Counted from the first letter of the stretch, positions 52,763 through 62,096 are shown. The stretch is 64,000 bases of DNA from Nonlabens tegetincola (GCF_002954355.1 NZ_MQVV01000016.1:186001-250000); one strand, 5' to 3'. A program made the numbers and translations. Notes: a model not told the origin generated them from the letters alone.

Positions 52763-52770
52763 TATTTTTG
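52763..52770 (+). promoter_or_regulatory. -7 box of sucC
   Basis: TATTTTTG, 33 bases before ATG 52804. No clear -33 element at 19-21 bases. Confidence 0.45.
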
Positions 52771-52803
52771 CTACAAATTATTAATTGACATTAAATTCTA
52801 TAT

Positions 52804-53997
52804 ATGAATCTTCACGAATATCAAGGAAAAGAAATACTCGCTGGATACGGTGTAACTGTTCAAAGAGGTAAAGTAGCAACTACTGCTGCAGAAGCTGTAG
52901 AAGCAGCAAAAGCACTTACCGAAGAAACCGGAACTGGATGGCATGTAATTAAAGCACAAGTTCACGCTGGTGGTCGCGGTAAAGGTGGTGGAGTTAAACT
53001 TGCAAAAAACTTAGATGAAGTTAATGAAATTGCAGGTCAAATTATAGGAATGGACTTAGTTACTCCTCAAACTCCGCCAGAAGGAAAAAGAGTTCACCAG
53101 GTCCTTGTAGCTGAAGATGTTTACTATCCTGGAGACAGTGAACCAGAAGAGTTTTACATGTCTGTTTTATTAGATCGTGCAGCTGGTAAAAATATGATCA
53201 TGTATTCTACAGAAGGTGGAATGGACATTGAAACTGTTGCTGAAGAAACTCCACACTTAATTTTTACTGAAACTATTGATCCTGCTCACGGTTTACAAGG
53301 TTTCCAAGCTAGAAGAATAGCTTTTAACCTAGGTCTAAGTGGTAAAGCGTTCAAAGAAATGACAAAATTTGTCAATGCTCTTTACAACGCCTATGTAGGT
53401 TCTGATTCTTCTTTATTTGAAATCAACCCTGTATTAAAAGCAAGTGATGACCGCATAATCGCTGTAGACTGTAAAATTTCTCTTGATGAAAACGCGCTTT
53501 ATCGTCACAAAGACATCGCAGAGATGCGAGACACTCGTGAAGAAAATGCAACCGAAGTAGAAGCTAAAGCAGTTGGTCTTAACTATGTAGATCTTGATGG
53601 TAACGTAGGTTGTATGGTAAATGGTGCTGGACTAGCAATGGCTACCATGGACTTAATTAAAATGGCTGGTGGAGAACCAGCAAACTTTCTTGACGTAGGT
53701 GGTACTGCAGATGCTAAACGTGTAGAGGAAGCTTTTAGAATTATTCTTAAAGATCCAGCAGTAGAAGCTATCCTAGTTAATATCTTTGGTGGTATTGTAA
53801 GATGTGATAGAGTAGCACAAGGAATTGTTGACGCTTACAAAAATATGGGTGATGAAATCAATGTGCCTATCATCGTAAGATTGCAAGGTACTAACGCAGA
53901 AATCGCTAAGGAATTGATAGATAACTCTGGACTAGACGTACAGAGTGCAGTTGAATTCCAAGAAGCTGCAGATAAAGTACAGCAAGTACTAGCTTAA
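52804..53997 (+). CDS. sucC: Succinyl-CoA ligase, beta subunit
   Basis: 397 residues. ATP-grasp N-terminal domain (MNLHEYQGKEILAGYGV, KAQVHAGGRGKGGGVKLA), then the ligase domain (VNIFGGIVRCDRVAQGI). With SucD it makes ATP or GTP from succinyl-CoA in the TCA cycle. Full length; the alpha subunit is encoded 11 kb away on the other strand. A strong terminator follows. Confidence 0.96.
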   Translation: MNLHEYQGKEILAGYGVTVQRGKVATTAAEAVEAAKALTEETGTGWHVIKAQVHAGGRGKGGGVKLAKNLDEVNEIAGQIIGMDLVTPQTPPEGKRVHQVLVAEDVYYPGDSEPEEFYMSVLLDRAAGKNMIMYSTEGGMDIETVAEETPHLIFTETIDPAHGLQGFQARRIAFNLGLSGKAFKEMTKFVNALYNAYVGSDSSLFEINPVLKASDDRIIAVDCKISLDENALYRHKDIAEMRDTREENATEVEAKAVGLNYVDLDGNVGCMVNGAGLAMATMDLIKMAGGEPANFLDVGGTADAKRVEEAFRIILKDPAVEAILVNIFGGIVRCDRVAQGIVDAYKNMGDEINVPIIVRLQGTNAEIAKELIDNSGLDVQSAVEFQEAADKVQQVLA

Positions 53998-54015
53998 ATT
54001 TTCATAAATGCACAT

Positions 54016-54046
54016 AAAAAAACCGCCTTTTAAAGGCGGTTTTTTT
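54016..54046 (+). terminator. Terminator after sucC
   Basis: AAAAAAACCGCCTTT-TAAAGGCGGTTTTTTT hairpin with T-run. The following gap 54047-54324 is AT-rich, and I see nothing in it beyond the amt leader. Confidence 0.88.
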
Positions 54047-54324
54047 ATGTGCTGTTTTTTAAGAATTAAACGAAAACGATATAGTCTTTACGCAATTCCA
54101 GCAACGATGGTTTTAATTTTATCATATTCTTGATAATTTATTCCTTCTTTTGAGATATTTCTATTTAATTACTATAATCCAATTCTACAACACTGAATTA
54201 TGTATTTGATTTATAGTGACTTAATAATTTTACCAATAGAATTGAATTGAAATTTTCTTTATTATCTATTAATCTAATTTGAAGTACTCCTAATTTTAAA
54301 ACCTTAATTCAATACGTTTTAAGA

Positions 54325-55608
54325 ATGGGAAAAAAATGGAACTTTATCGTTTTACTTGTACTTATTATTATCTCACTTATTTTGGGAGAACCTTATGAGA
54401 TAGGAGAATTAAATACTCAAATTGATACGGGTGATACTGCATGGATGTTAGTTGCTAGTGCGTTTGTATTACTTATGACCCCTGGACTAGCTTTTTTCTA
54501 CGGTGGAATGGTTAACAAGAAAAATGTGATTTCCACGATGTTGCAAAGTTTTATTGCCTTAGGTATTGTAAGTGTTCTTTGGGTGATGGTTGGATTCAGC
54601 CTAGCCTTTGGTGATAGTATAGGAGGAATAATAGGTAACCCAATGACTTATTTCAATTTTAAAAATGTAACTCTATCACCTAATCCAAATTTTGGTACTA
54701 CTATTCCCTTTTTGTTATTTGCCTTTTTTCAATTAAAATTTGCCATTATCACTCCTGCTCTTATTACTGGTAGTTTTGCTGGTAGAATAAGATTTAGATC
54801 TTACATCCTTTATATTGTTCTGTTCATCTTATTTATCTATACCCCATTAGCTCACATGACTTGGCATCCGGATGGATTGTTAAGAAATCTAGGTGTACTA
54901 GATTTTGCAGGCGGGACAGTCGTTCATATGAGCGCTGGATTTGCTGCACTTGCTGGTGCAGTTTTCTTAGGTAAACGTAAAAAGATTACACACGAGACTA
55001 CTAACACGGCTTACATCATTTTAGGAACAGCTTTATTATGGTTTGGCTGGTTTGGTTTTAACGCAGGATCTGCTCTAGGTGTAAATATGGATACGGTAAT
55101 ATCATTTGCAAATACAAATCTTGCAAGTGCCACCGCTATGATTACTTGGGTTTTTTATGACAGATTTTCTGGCCGCAAGATGAGTGCTTTAAATGCTTGT
55201 ATTGGAGCTATAGTAGGATTAGTAGCCATAACTCCAGCAGCTGGATTTGTATCACTTAGTCAGTCTATTTTTATAGGATTTATCGCAGCACTAATAAGTA
55301 ATTGGGCTATTAGATTTAAAAACAAAACCAATCTTGATGATACGCTAGACGTTTTTCCTTCTCATGGTGTAGGTGGTGTTGTAGGAATGATCCTTACAGC
55401 TGTTTTTGCCAAAGAAGTTGGGCTGATTTATGGAGAGACAACTACTTTTACATGGCATATGATATCTCTTGTAGGCGTTTCTATATTTACGTTTGCTGGC
55501 AGCTGGATATTATATTGGATAGTAAATAAAATAATCCCATTAAGAGTGAGAGAAGATCAAGAAAAGAGAGGACTAGACGCTTCACAACATGGTGAAACCT
55601 ATTCTTAG
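54325..55608 (+). CDS. amt: Ammonium transporter
   Basis: 427 residues, 11-12 membrane spans. GDTAWMLVASAFVLLMTPGLAFFYGGMV, FAGGTVVHMSAGFAALAGAVFLG (first pore His), and FPSHGVGGVVGMILTAVFA (second pore His) are Amt/MEP landmarks. N-terminal hydrophobic stretch may be a signal peptide. It carries ammonium across the inner membrane. No glnK is next to it in the window. Confidence 0.92.
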   Translation: MGKKWNFIVLLVLIIISLILGEPYEIGELNTQIDTGDTAWMLVASAFVLLMTPGLAFFYGGMVNKKNVISTMLQSFIALGIVSVLWVMVGFSLAFGDSIGGIIGNPMTYFNFKNVTLSPNPNFGTTIPFLLFAFFQLKFAIITPALITGSFAGRIRFRSYILYIVLFILFIYTPLAHMTWHPDGLLRNLGVLDFAGGTVVHMSAGFAALAGAVFLGKRKKITHETTNTAYIILGTALLWFGWFGFNAGSALGVNMDTVISFANTNLASATAMITWVFYDRFSGRKMSALNACIGAIVGLVAITPAAGFVSLSQSIFIGFIAALISNWAIRFKNKTNLDDTLDVFPSHGVGGVVGMILTAVFAKEVGLIYGETTTFTWHMISLVGVSIFTFAGSWILYWIVNKIIPLRVREDQEKRGLDASQHGETYS

Positions 55609-55705
55609 AATTGTAAATTTTACAAATAGTTAACTAATTATTCTCATTAAATTTAATGGGTTACGCTAGAACTATTTTACTTTTATTCTAGTAAAATGTT
55701 GCGTT

Positions 55706-55852
55706 ATGGAAAAGGAAAAACAAGAACTATTAAGTCGCTACAATACTTGTAATCTTGGACTTTCAAGACAATTAAACTATCTAAGAAAAAAATCTATAGA
55801 AGCTAGAAGTTATTTTCCTATTTTTCGAAATAGGAAACTATCAAATTCCTAA
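55706..55852 (+). CDS. Possible small protein, 48 residues
   Basis: A short frame (MEKEKQELLSRYNTCNLGLS start, rich in Lys and Arg) in the 284-base gap between amt and rluE. No signal peptide. No recognised family. The frame could be chance; coding is only mildly favoured. Confidence 0.3.
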   Translation: MEKEKQELLSRYNTCNLGLSRQLNYLRKKSIEARSYFPIFRNRKLSNS

Positions 55853-55869
55853 ATTTTACTTAGATCAGA

Positions 55870-55877
55870 TATCTTTG
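55870..55877 (+). promoter_or_regulatory. -7 box of rluE
   Basis: TATCTTTG, 15 bases before ATG 55893. -33 element not found at the usual distance. Confidence 0.4.
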
Positions 55878-55892
55878 TGCATCTACATTATT

Positions 55893-56498
55893 ATGGATGC
55901 TCAACATTTTTTAGTTTATAAACCGTTCCGCATGGTGAGTCAATTTCTCACTAATGATGGAAAACAAAAAAGAAAAAGGTTTTTAAAAGAGTTGGGCTCG
56001 TTTCCCAATAACATAATGGCAATAGGTAGACTAGATGAAAAGACTGAAGGTTTACTTTTACTAACCACTTGTGGCAAAACAAGTGATATTATCAACAGAT
56101 CAAAACTATGGTCAAAAACCTATCACGCTCAAGTAGATGGGAAGATAACTCAATCCGTAATAGAACAATTAAAACATGGTGTAGTTATTACCGTAAACGG
56201 TAAACCTTATACCACAAATCCATGTGAAGCTGCTTTAAGCCAAGAACCAGATTACAATTTAACTCATACCTATATTAGAGACGAAAAACACGGTCCTACA
56301 AGTTGGATTTCTATCACATTAAACGAAGGAAAGTTTAGACAGGTAAGAAAAATGTGTAGCAAGGTAGGTTTTCCTGTTTTAAGACTTGTACGCACACAAA
56401 TAGGCCCATTTCAATTAAATGATGTTAAAAATCAAAAGGTAATTGATGTAACTGATCGTCTGGAAACTATTCTTTTAGAACAACAAGCAAAGCTTTAA
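55893..56498 (+). CDS. rluE: 23S rRNA pseudouridine synthase, RluE-like
   Basis: 201 residues from ATG 55893. The RsuA/RluB/RluE family: FLVYKPFRMVSQF, catalytic Asp48 in GRLDEKTEGLLLLT, and NEGKFRQVRKMCSKVGFPVLRLVR. No S4 domain at the N-terminus, as in RluE, which acts on U2457 of 23S rRNA in E. coli. Its 3' end overlaps the convergent gene by 32 bases. Confidence 0.88.
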   Translation: MDAQHFLVYKPFRMVSQFLTNDGKQKRKRFLKELGSFPNNIMAIGRLDEKTEGLLLLTTCGKTSDIINRSKLWSKTYHAQVDGKITQSVIEQLKHGVVITVNGKPYTTNPCEAALSQEPDYNLTHTYIRDEKHGPTSWISITLNEGKFRQVRKMCSKVGFPVLRLVRTQIGPFQLNDVKNQKVIDVTDRLETILLEQQAKL

Positions 56499-57081
56499 CA
56501 CCAGAAGCAAGATTCCATTCATTTTTTTGAATAACCTCACCTTTATCGTTCATCACTACAAACTCTGCCGTATTAGGACCTGACTCACCTTGATTAAGAG
56601 CTTCTATTTCTATTTTATTAAATCCTTGCTTAAGCGGAATTCGTACACCTTGGTAAGCATATTTTAAATAAATCTTCTCAATTACCACCTTATCATCTAC
56701 CCATATACGTACTAGATCGCCATCTTGATAACCATGATCTCTACACATCAATTTTATAATGGTTTCCCCAGTTCTTATTTCCCCTAGAAAGGTGTCGCTT
56801 ACAAAACCAGGTCCCATGGGTGCATCCTGTTTAAGCTTTGTCTTCTCTTTAAATTTAATACCTGGATTAGTAAGGTCTGTTTCCTGTCTCAGATTAATTT
56901 TGGGTTCCTTTTTAGGTCTTTTCAATACAGTAGACTCCTCATTTTCTGGAAATAACAAACTTCCTCCTGATTCCGTTTCTGGAACAGGTTTAATTTTTTT
57001 ATTAGTCGACTCCGGTAATTCCTGTGCATTTAGTACATAAGGAACCGCGACTAATAACAATAAAAATAGGAATCTTCTCAT
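56467..57081 (-). CDS. Conserved secreted protein, 204 residues
   Basis: Function unknown. Signal peptide MRRFLFLLLLVAVPYVLNAQ. The first mature ~70 residues are charged and low-complexity (ELPESTNKKIKPVPETESG, LKRPKKEPKINL); the second half is a beta-sandwich (GETIIKLMCRDHGYQDGDLVRIWVDDKVVIEKIYL, GFNKIEIEALNQGESGPNTAEFVV). I recall a similar flavobacterial family of secreted proteins. It overlaps rluE by 32 bases at the 3' end. The murA terminator lies just upstream. Confidence 0.72.
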   Translation of the reverse strand: MRRFLFLLLLVAVPYVLNAQELPESTNKKIKPVPETESGGSLLFPENEESTVLKRPKKEPKINLRQETDLTNPGIKFKEKTKLKQDAPMGPGFVSDTFLGEIRTGETIIKLMCRDHGYQDGDLVRIWVDDKVVIEKIYLKYAYQGVRIPLKQGFNKIEIEALNQGESGPNTAEFVVMNDKGEVIQKNEWNLASGVKALLVVLKE

Positions 57082-57095
57082 AACAATTAAATACC

Positions 57096-57128
57096 AAAAA
57101 CCTTGCCTTTTTTAAAGGTAAGGTTTTT
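57096..57128 (-). terminator. Terminator after murA
   Basis: AAAAACCTTGCCTTT-TTT-AAAGGTAAGGTTTTT: long hairpin with one wobble pair and A/T runs on both sides, between the murA stop (57174) and the start of the next gene. Confidence 0.7.
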
Positions 57129-57173
57129 AGTCTTTTAATCACCAACACTTTACGTTAATAAAGTTAATTAGTT

Positions 57174-58493
57174 TTAAAATTGAGAACCAACGCGTTCAAT
57201 TTTAGCTCCAATAGCTTTAAGTCTAGAGTCAATATTTTGATATCCACGATCAATCTGTTCAATGTTATGGATAGTACTAGTTCCTTTGGCACTTAGTGCG
57301 GCGATTAATAAAGATATCCCAGCCCTAATATCTGGACTTGTCATTGTTGTTGCTTTTAAAGAGGACTTAAAATCATGACCTATCACACTCGCTCTATGAG
57401 GATCGCAAAGAATTATTTTTGCTCCCATGTCGATTAATTTGTCTGTAAAGAAAAGTCTACTTTCAAACATTTTTTGATGAATAAGAACACTACCGCGAGC
57501 TTGCGTGGCTACTACAAGAACAATACTCAATAAATCTGGGGTAAAACCTGGCCATGGAGCATCAGAAATAGTTAAGATACTACCATCTATATAGTTTTGA
57601 ATTTCATAACCATTCTCATGGGCAGGAATATGAATATCATCTCCTACTCTATTTATCGTTATACCTAATTTTCTAAAAGTATCTGGAATTATTCCCAGCT
57701 CATCATAAGCTACATTTTTGATAGTAATTTCACTTTTTGTCATGGCAGCAAGACCTATCCAACTGCCAATTTCTATCATATCAGGTAGGATTCGATGTTT
57801 AGTTCCTCCTAATTTTTCAACTCCCGTAATTTTTAATAGATTGGATCCTATCCCATCTATTTTGGCGCCCATGCGCACAAGCATGTTACATAATTGCTGT
57901 AAGTAAGGCTCGCAAGCCGCGTTGTAAATAGTTGTGACACCTTTAGCTAGTACGGCTGCCATGACAATGTTTGCAGTTCCAGTCACCGATGCCTCATCTA
58001 ATAACATATACGTCCCGTGCAACTCTTCGGCCTCAACCCCATAAAAGTATTCTTCTTTATTGTATCTAAAAGTAGCCCCCAGTTTTATAAAACCCTCAAA
58101 ATGAGTATCTAATCTACGTCTACCTATCTTATCACCACCTGGTCTAGGAATGTATCCTTTACCAAATCTAGCGAGCAATGGACCTACTAGCATAATGGAA
58201 CCTCTTAATCCTCTTCCTTGAATTTTATAATCTTCAGATTGAAGAAAATCTAAATTGATTTCATCGGCTTGAAAGGTATAGGAGTCTGAACTGTTTTTTG
58301 TGACTTTTACACCTAGATTATTTAATAGAGCTATTAATTTATTTACATCAATAATATCAGGAACATTATCAATACGTACAGGTTCATCAGTAAGCAATAC
58401 AGCACATAAAATTTGAAGTGCTTCATTTTTGGCTCCTTGCGGTTGTATGTCTCCTTTTAATTGGTGTCCTCCTTCTATTATAAATGTTCCCAT
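57174..58493 (-). CDS. murA: UDP-N-acetylglucosamine 1-carboxyvinyltransferase
   Basis: 439 residues. GAKNEALQILCAVLL at the start and the active loop PGGDKIGRRRLDTH. In E. coli MurA this loop holds Cys115 (GGCAIGARPVDLH); here the matching residue is Asp121. MurA uses phosphoenolpyruvate in the first step of peptidoglycan synthesis. A Cys-to-Asp change is known to keep activity yet prevent alkylation by fosfomycin. The C-terminal domain (ALSAKGTSTIHNIEQIDRGYQNI) is normal. Single gene, ending in a terminator. Confidence 0.95.
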   Translation of the reverse strand: MGTFIIEGGHQLKGDIQPQGAKNEALQILCAVLLTDEPVRIDNVPDIIDVNKLIALLNNLGVKVTKNSSDSYTFQADEINLDFLQSEDYKIQGRGLRGSIMLVGPLLARFGKGYIPRPGGDKIGRRRLDTHFEGFIKLGATFRYNKEEYFYGVEAEELHGTYMLLDEASVTGTANIVMAAVLAKGVTTIYNAACEPYLQQLCNMLVRMGAKIDGIGSNLLKITGVEKLGGTKHRILPDMIEIGSWIGLAAMTKSEITIKNVAYDELGIIPDTFRKLGITINRVGDDIHIPAHENGYEIQNYIDGSILTISDAPWPGFTPDLLSIVLVVATQARGSVLIHQKMFESRLFFTDKLIDMGAKIILCDPHRASVIGHDFKSSLKATTMTSPDIRAGISLLIAALSAKGTSTIHNIEQIDRGYQNIDSRLKAIGAKIERVGSQF

Positions 58494-58601
58494 ATTTTAA
58501 TTCTTCTATTTCAGTAAAAATAAGTCGATAGAATTACATAACTAATAGATTTTTAATCAAGTTTACACTTTTAGTTAACAGTAAAAGGTGAATCATTTTT
58601 A

Positions 58602-58617
58602 CGCTTTCGCGAAAGCG
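58602..58617. repeat. CGCTTTCGCGAAAGCG palindrome, copy 12 (intergenic)
   Basis: Exact 16-base palindrome with TA on the left flank only, in the 250-base divergent gap between murA and the DUF937 gene. Confidence 0.93.
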
Positions 58618-58743
58618 AATCAATAAAAACAGTCTTTTAATCGTATTTTTACACCTTTAATCTACTAATTTTTTAACAATTAATATTTTTGAATTCCTAT
58701 CACCATAAATCATAATTTTAAAAACAAATCAAATTAATAAACA

Positions 58744-59385
58744 ATGGCTTCAATTTTAGATCTTTTACAATCTGACCTAGGTCAGACTTTGATACAAGGC
58801 GCATCTCAAAAAACAGGACAACCAGCAGATAAAACTGCCAATGTACTTTCACAGGCTATGCCTTTAATACTGGGCGCGATGCAACGTAATGCAAGTACTC
58901 CTGAAGGGGCAGCTGCTTTAAATAATGCGCTAGAAAATCCTAAACATAGCTCTGGCGGTGTTCTCGATATGCTAGGAGGAATTTTTGGTGATGGTCCAGG
59001 TTCTCCAGACGAGTTAGAGAATGACGGTGCTGGAATATTGGGACATGTTCTAGGTGCTAAACAACTTAGAATTGAATCTGCATTATCACAATCTAGTGGG
59101 ATGGACATGCAGTCGGTAAGTAAAATTATAAAAATTGCAGCTCCTATTTTAATGGGTATGCTAGGTAAGCAAAAACAGACTTCTCAAACGCAATCGAATG
59201 GTATAGGTGATTTACTAGGATCTGTTTTGGGACAATCTGGATCACATGATCAATCATTTATTGAAACTTTATTAGACAGTGATGGCGATGGAAGCATTGT
59301 TGACGATGTGGCCGGAATGGTGCTAGGTGGCAATAAGAAAAAAGGTGGTCTAGGTGGACTTCTAGGTGGACTATTTGGAAAATAA
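58744..59385 (+). CDS. DUF937 protein
   Basis: 213 residues. MASILDLLQSDLGQTLIQGASQKTGQ...ANVLSQAMPLILGAMQRNAS fits DUF937/YidB-like helices. The C-terminus has a repeat of Gly (GGLGGLLGGLFGK), common in the family. No signal peptide. Role unknown, though family members affect cell-surface features. Full length; followed by a terminator. Confidence 0.85.
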   Translation: MASILDLLQSDLGQTLIQGASQKTGQPADKTANVLSQAMPLILGAMQRNASTPEGAAALNNALENPKHSSGGVLDMLGGIFGDGPGSPDELENDGAGILGHVLGAKQLRIESALSQSSGMDMQSVSKIIKIAAPILMGMLGKQKQTSQTQSNGIGDLLGSVLGQSGSHDQSFIETLLDSDGDGSIVDDVAGMVLGGNKKKGGLGGLLGGLFGK

Positions 59386-59408
59386 ATCCCTAACTATTTC
59401 TCATAATT

Positions 59409-59438
59409 AAGCCCTACTTTTATAAGTAGGGCTTTTTT
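59409..59438 (+). terminator. Terminator after the DUF937 gene
   Basis: AAGCCCTACTT-TTAT-AAGTAGGGCTTTTTT: 11-base arms with T-run. Confidence 0.88.
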
Positions 59439-59517
59439 ACTCAATAAAATGCAGTCTTTACTAAATGGTACTTTAATAGCTATATAGTTTCTATCATTTT
59501 TGTTTAAAATTATTACC

Positions 59518-59928
59518 ATGAAAAATATTATAACAACACTAGGGCTAATAGCAATTCTTATATCTTGTAGTGCTTTAAAAGAATCAAATCACGTAAAGAA
59601 TAATAAAAATGTTATTACTAACGATACCATACGTATTGCCAATGATAGCCTGGACTATGAAATAATAATTATTGAACCAGGATTTTATGGATGGCTGGGT
59701 ACACAACCACAAAGAGGATATTACACCCAATCCTCAATGGAAATTACTAATCAATTTAAAGTAAGGGAATATAATTTAAGAGTTCTTAATCCGACAAGAT
59801 TTGATCCTAACCTGTACGTATGGAGAATCGACTATGAAAGTAAAATTGATTATGGGTATGAAGTAAATTGGTTGCTATATAACTACTTCCTATTCTTTGA
59901 AAAAAAGTATAATCAAAAATTGATGTAA
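59518..59928 (+). CDS. DUF6146-like lipoprotein
   Basis: 136 residues from ATG 59518. Signal MKNIITTLGLIAILISC with lipobox Cys17. The mature part has YEIIIIEPGFYGWLGTQPQRGYYTQSSMEITNQF and VWRIDYESKIDYGYEVNWLLYNYFLFFEKKY, which I associate with DUF6146 of Flavobacteriia. Function unknown. It is followed after 17 bases by the DUF6787-like membrane gene, likely an operon. Confidence 0.75.
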   Translation: MKNIITTLGLIAILISCSALKESNHVKNNKNVITNDTIRIANDSLDYEIIIIEPGFYGWLGTQPQRGYYTQSSMEITNQFKVREYNLRVLNPTRFDPNLYVWRIDYESKIDYGYEVNWLLYNYFLFFEKKYNQKLM

Positions 59929-59945
59929 GCCTTAACTTTGCTCCC

Positions 59946-60443
59946 ATGAATAGAATAAAAAGCAATTGGGATATAGAGAAAAATTGGCAACTTATTTATA
60001 TCGTATTAGGTGTAGTTGGATTATTATTTAGTGGATACTTTGTAGCTATAAATTTGATACCAAATATATTTGAAGATGCTATTTATGAATTTGTATTTGT
60101 CTGTTGTGTTACCTTAATACTTGCCTATTTGTTTTACAGATTGTGCTTGTACTTTTTTGGAAAATTGTATGACAAATGGGGTATAACAAAAAAATACCGC
60201 ATGGTAGCGATATTTATTGTTTTTGCAATTACAGGATCCTTATCTGCGAGACTTTCAAGTCCATTATTGCATTATATTGGATTAGATCAATTATCCAAAT
60301 GGATATACTGGCCTGTCAGACTGCTCATCATTTTTCCTATCTACCAAATATTATTAGTAGCCATGGGATGGCTTTTTGGTCAATTTGAATTTTTCTGGTG
60401 GTTTGAAAAGAAAATGCTTAGCAGGTTCGGTATAAAACTTTAA
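59946..60443 (+). CDS. DUF6787-like membrane protein
   Basis: 165 residues, four membrane spans (WQLIYIVLGVVGLLFSGYFVA, VFVCCVTLILAYLFYRL, MVAIFIVFAITGSLSARL, LLIIFPIYQILLVAMGWLFG). KWGITKKYRM between spans and the last WWFEKKMLSRFG recall DUF6787 of Bacteroidota. Function unknown. It ends in a 4-base overlap with the convergent DUF6495 gene. Confidence 0.75.
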   Translation: MNRIKSNWDIEKNWQLIYIVLGVVGLLFSGYFVAINLIPNIFEDAIYEFVFVCCVTLILAYLFYRLCLYFFGKLYDKWGITKKYRMVAIFIVFAITGSLSARLSSPLLHYIGLDQLSKWIYWPVRLLIIFPIYQILLVAMGWLFGQFEFFWWFEKKMLSRFGIKL

Positions 60444-60919
60444 TTACCTAATTCAACGAGATTTTCAAAGTACTGATATAATTGTCCTTTGGTTATTACT
60501 GCTCCAGATTCAATAATTTTAAATTTATCCTCATTTGGAAATTCTCCGTAAGCTTTTGTAGCAGTGAATAGTTTAACTGATTCATCCAGTAAATTATCTT
60601 GCAACCATTTATATCCTTCGGTAGTGGTAATGTCAATTTCTTTATTACCTATAATGATAGATATAAGACTCATTTCCTTTTCGCCTGTGTGAAAAAGATT
60701 CATTGATTGGGCCGATATGTGTTCTAGGTATTCTGCTTTATTTAATACACCTTCCCAAACTAGATCAGAAAACACATCAATCTCTTGTTCTGCAACATGA
60801 GGCTGGGTATTTTTTATATCATCCCATTCTTTTTTATCAATGGACTGAGCAGCAAGAAAATTAATAAATTCCTCGTGCATTTCTTCCAACTGTTCTTTTG
60901 TGAGTCTACGGTATTTCAT
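60440..60919 (-). CDS. DUF6495-like protein
   Basis: 159 residues, no signal peptide, largely helical: MKYRRLTKEQLEEMHEEFINFLAAQ, WDDIKNTQPHVAEQEIDVFSDLVWEGVLNKAEYLEH. I associate this with DUF6495 of Flavobacteriia, function unknown. Its start is 16 bases from the rplI terminator hairpin; its stop overlaps the neighbour by 4 bases. Confidence 0.72.
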   Translation of the reverse strand: MKYRRLTKEQLEEMHEEFINFLAAQSIDKKEWDDIKNTQPHVAEQEIDVFSDLVWEGVLNKAEYLEHISAQSMNLFHTGEKEMSLISIIIGNKEIDITTTEGYKWLQDNLLDESVKLFTATKAYGEFPNEDKFKIIESGAVITKGQLYQYFENLVELGN

Positions 60920-60934
60920 AAAAAGACTTATTAA

Positions 60935-60966
60935 AAAAGCCGTTTCAATAAATTGAAACGGCTTTT
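60935..60966 (-). terminator. Terminator of the rpsF-rpsR-rplI operon
   Basis: AAAAGCCGTTTCAAT-AA-ATTGAAACGGCTTTT, 15-base perfect arms, directly after the rplI stop (60986) on the minus strand. Confidence 0.88.
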
Positions 60967-60985
60967 ATGTTATTAATTTGAAAGA

Positions 60986-61435
60986 TTACTTTGCTTCAAC
61001 TACGTTAAAACTAAAGTTAGACTGTACTTCTCTGTGGAAACGTACAGTTGCCTCGTATGGGCCTAATCTTTTGATACTACCACCTGCAATAGAGATGAAT
61101 TTCTTATCGATTTCTATACCTTCTTTAGCAAGATAGTCTGAAACATCTGCAGTAGTTACAGAACCGAATAATTTATCACCATCACCAGTTTTAGCCGGGA
61201 TACTCAATTCAAGAGCGTTTAATTTATCAGCTTGTGATTGTGCGTTCTTGATATTGTTTGCTTCTTTGTGAGCTCTTTGTTTAAGAGTTTCTGCTAATTG
61301 CTTCTTTGCACTAGCTGTAGCCATTACCGCAAGTCCATTTGGGATAAGGTAATTGCGACCATAACCAGGCTTAACAGTCACTACGTCATCTGTAAAACCT
61401 AAATGTTCTACGTCTTTCTTTAATATAAGTTCCAT
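60986..61435 (-). CDS. rplI: 50S ribosomal protein L9
   Basis: 149 residues. MELILKKDVEHLGFTDDVVTVKPGYGRNYLIPNGLA is the conserved rRNA-binding N-domain, then a long helix and a C-terminal domain (DVSDYLAKEGIEIDKKFI). Third gene of rpsF-rpsR-rplI, 17 bases after rpsR. Confidence 0.97.
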   Translation of the reverse strand: MELILKKDVEHLGFTDDVVTVKPGYGRNYLIPNGLAVMATASAKKQLAETLKQRAHKEANNIKNAQSQADKLNALELSIPAKTGDGDKLFGSVTTADVSDYLAKEGIEIDKKFISIAGGSIKRLGPYEATVRFHREVQSNFSFNVVEAK

Positions 61436-61452
61436 ATTGTTAAACTGATTAA

Positions 61453-61749
61453 TTATTTAAGTAAATCTCCTACGTAAGGCATTAATGCAAGGTGACGAGC
61501 TCTTTTTACTGCAACTGCCACTTTACGCTGATACTTTAAAGAAGTTCCTGTAAGACGTCTAGGTAATAACTTACCTTGTTCGTTTACAAATGAAAGTAAA
61601 AAATCAGCATCTTTGTAATCTATGTATTTAATACCGCTACGCTTAAAACGACAGTATTTTTTTCTAGATTGAGTTTCTATATTAAGAGGAGACAAGTAAC
61701 GGATGTCACCATCTTTTTTACCTTTAGCTTGTTGTTGTAATGTTGCCAT
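61453..61749 (-). CDS. rpsR: 30S ribosomal protein S18
   Basis: 98 residues with an extended N-terminal tail; [63 protein letters not shown] is S18 throughout. Two bases downstream of rpsF. Confidence 0.97.
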   Translation of the reverse strand: MATLQQQAKGKKDGDIRYLSPLNIETQSRKKYCRFKRSGIKYIDYKDADFLLSFVNEQGKLLPRRLTGTSLKYQRKVAVAVKRARHLALMPYVGDLLK

Positions 61750-61751
61750 GA

Positions 61752-62096
61752 TTAAGCTTTTTGTTTTTTAGACATTCTACTTCTTCTTTTCTCTGCCCAC
61801 TCGATAGCATACTTATCAAGTTTCACAGTTAGATAACGCATAACGCGCTCATCACGACGGAATTCAACTTCAAAATCGTTGATTACCTCACCTTCAACTT
61901 GGAATTCAAAAAGAGAATAAAATCCACTTTTCTTGTTTTGGATTGGGTAAGCTAATTTTTTTAGTCCCCAATCTTCTTTTGATACCATTTTTGCTCCACG
62001 GCTAGTAAGGAAATCTTCGTATTTCTTTACTGCTTCCTTTACCTGATCTTCAGATAAAACGGGATTCAAAATGAAAACAGTTTCGTATTGATTCAT
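61752..62096 (-). CDS. rpsF: 30S ribosomal protein S6
   Basis: 114 residues from ATG 62096 ([21 protein letters not shown]); an in-frame start 33 bases upstream would add eleven residues that are not S6-like. Ends in [12 protein letters not shown]. First gene of the operon, behind a consensus promoter. Confidence 0.96.
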   Translation of the reverse strand: MNQYETVFILNPVLSEDQVKEAVKKYEDFLTSRGAKMVSKEDWGLKKLAYPIQNKKSGFYSLFEFQVEGEVINDFEVEFRRDERVMRYLTVKLDKYAIEWAEKRRSRMSKKQKA

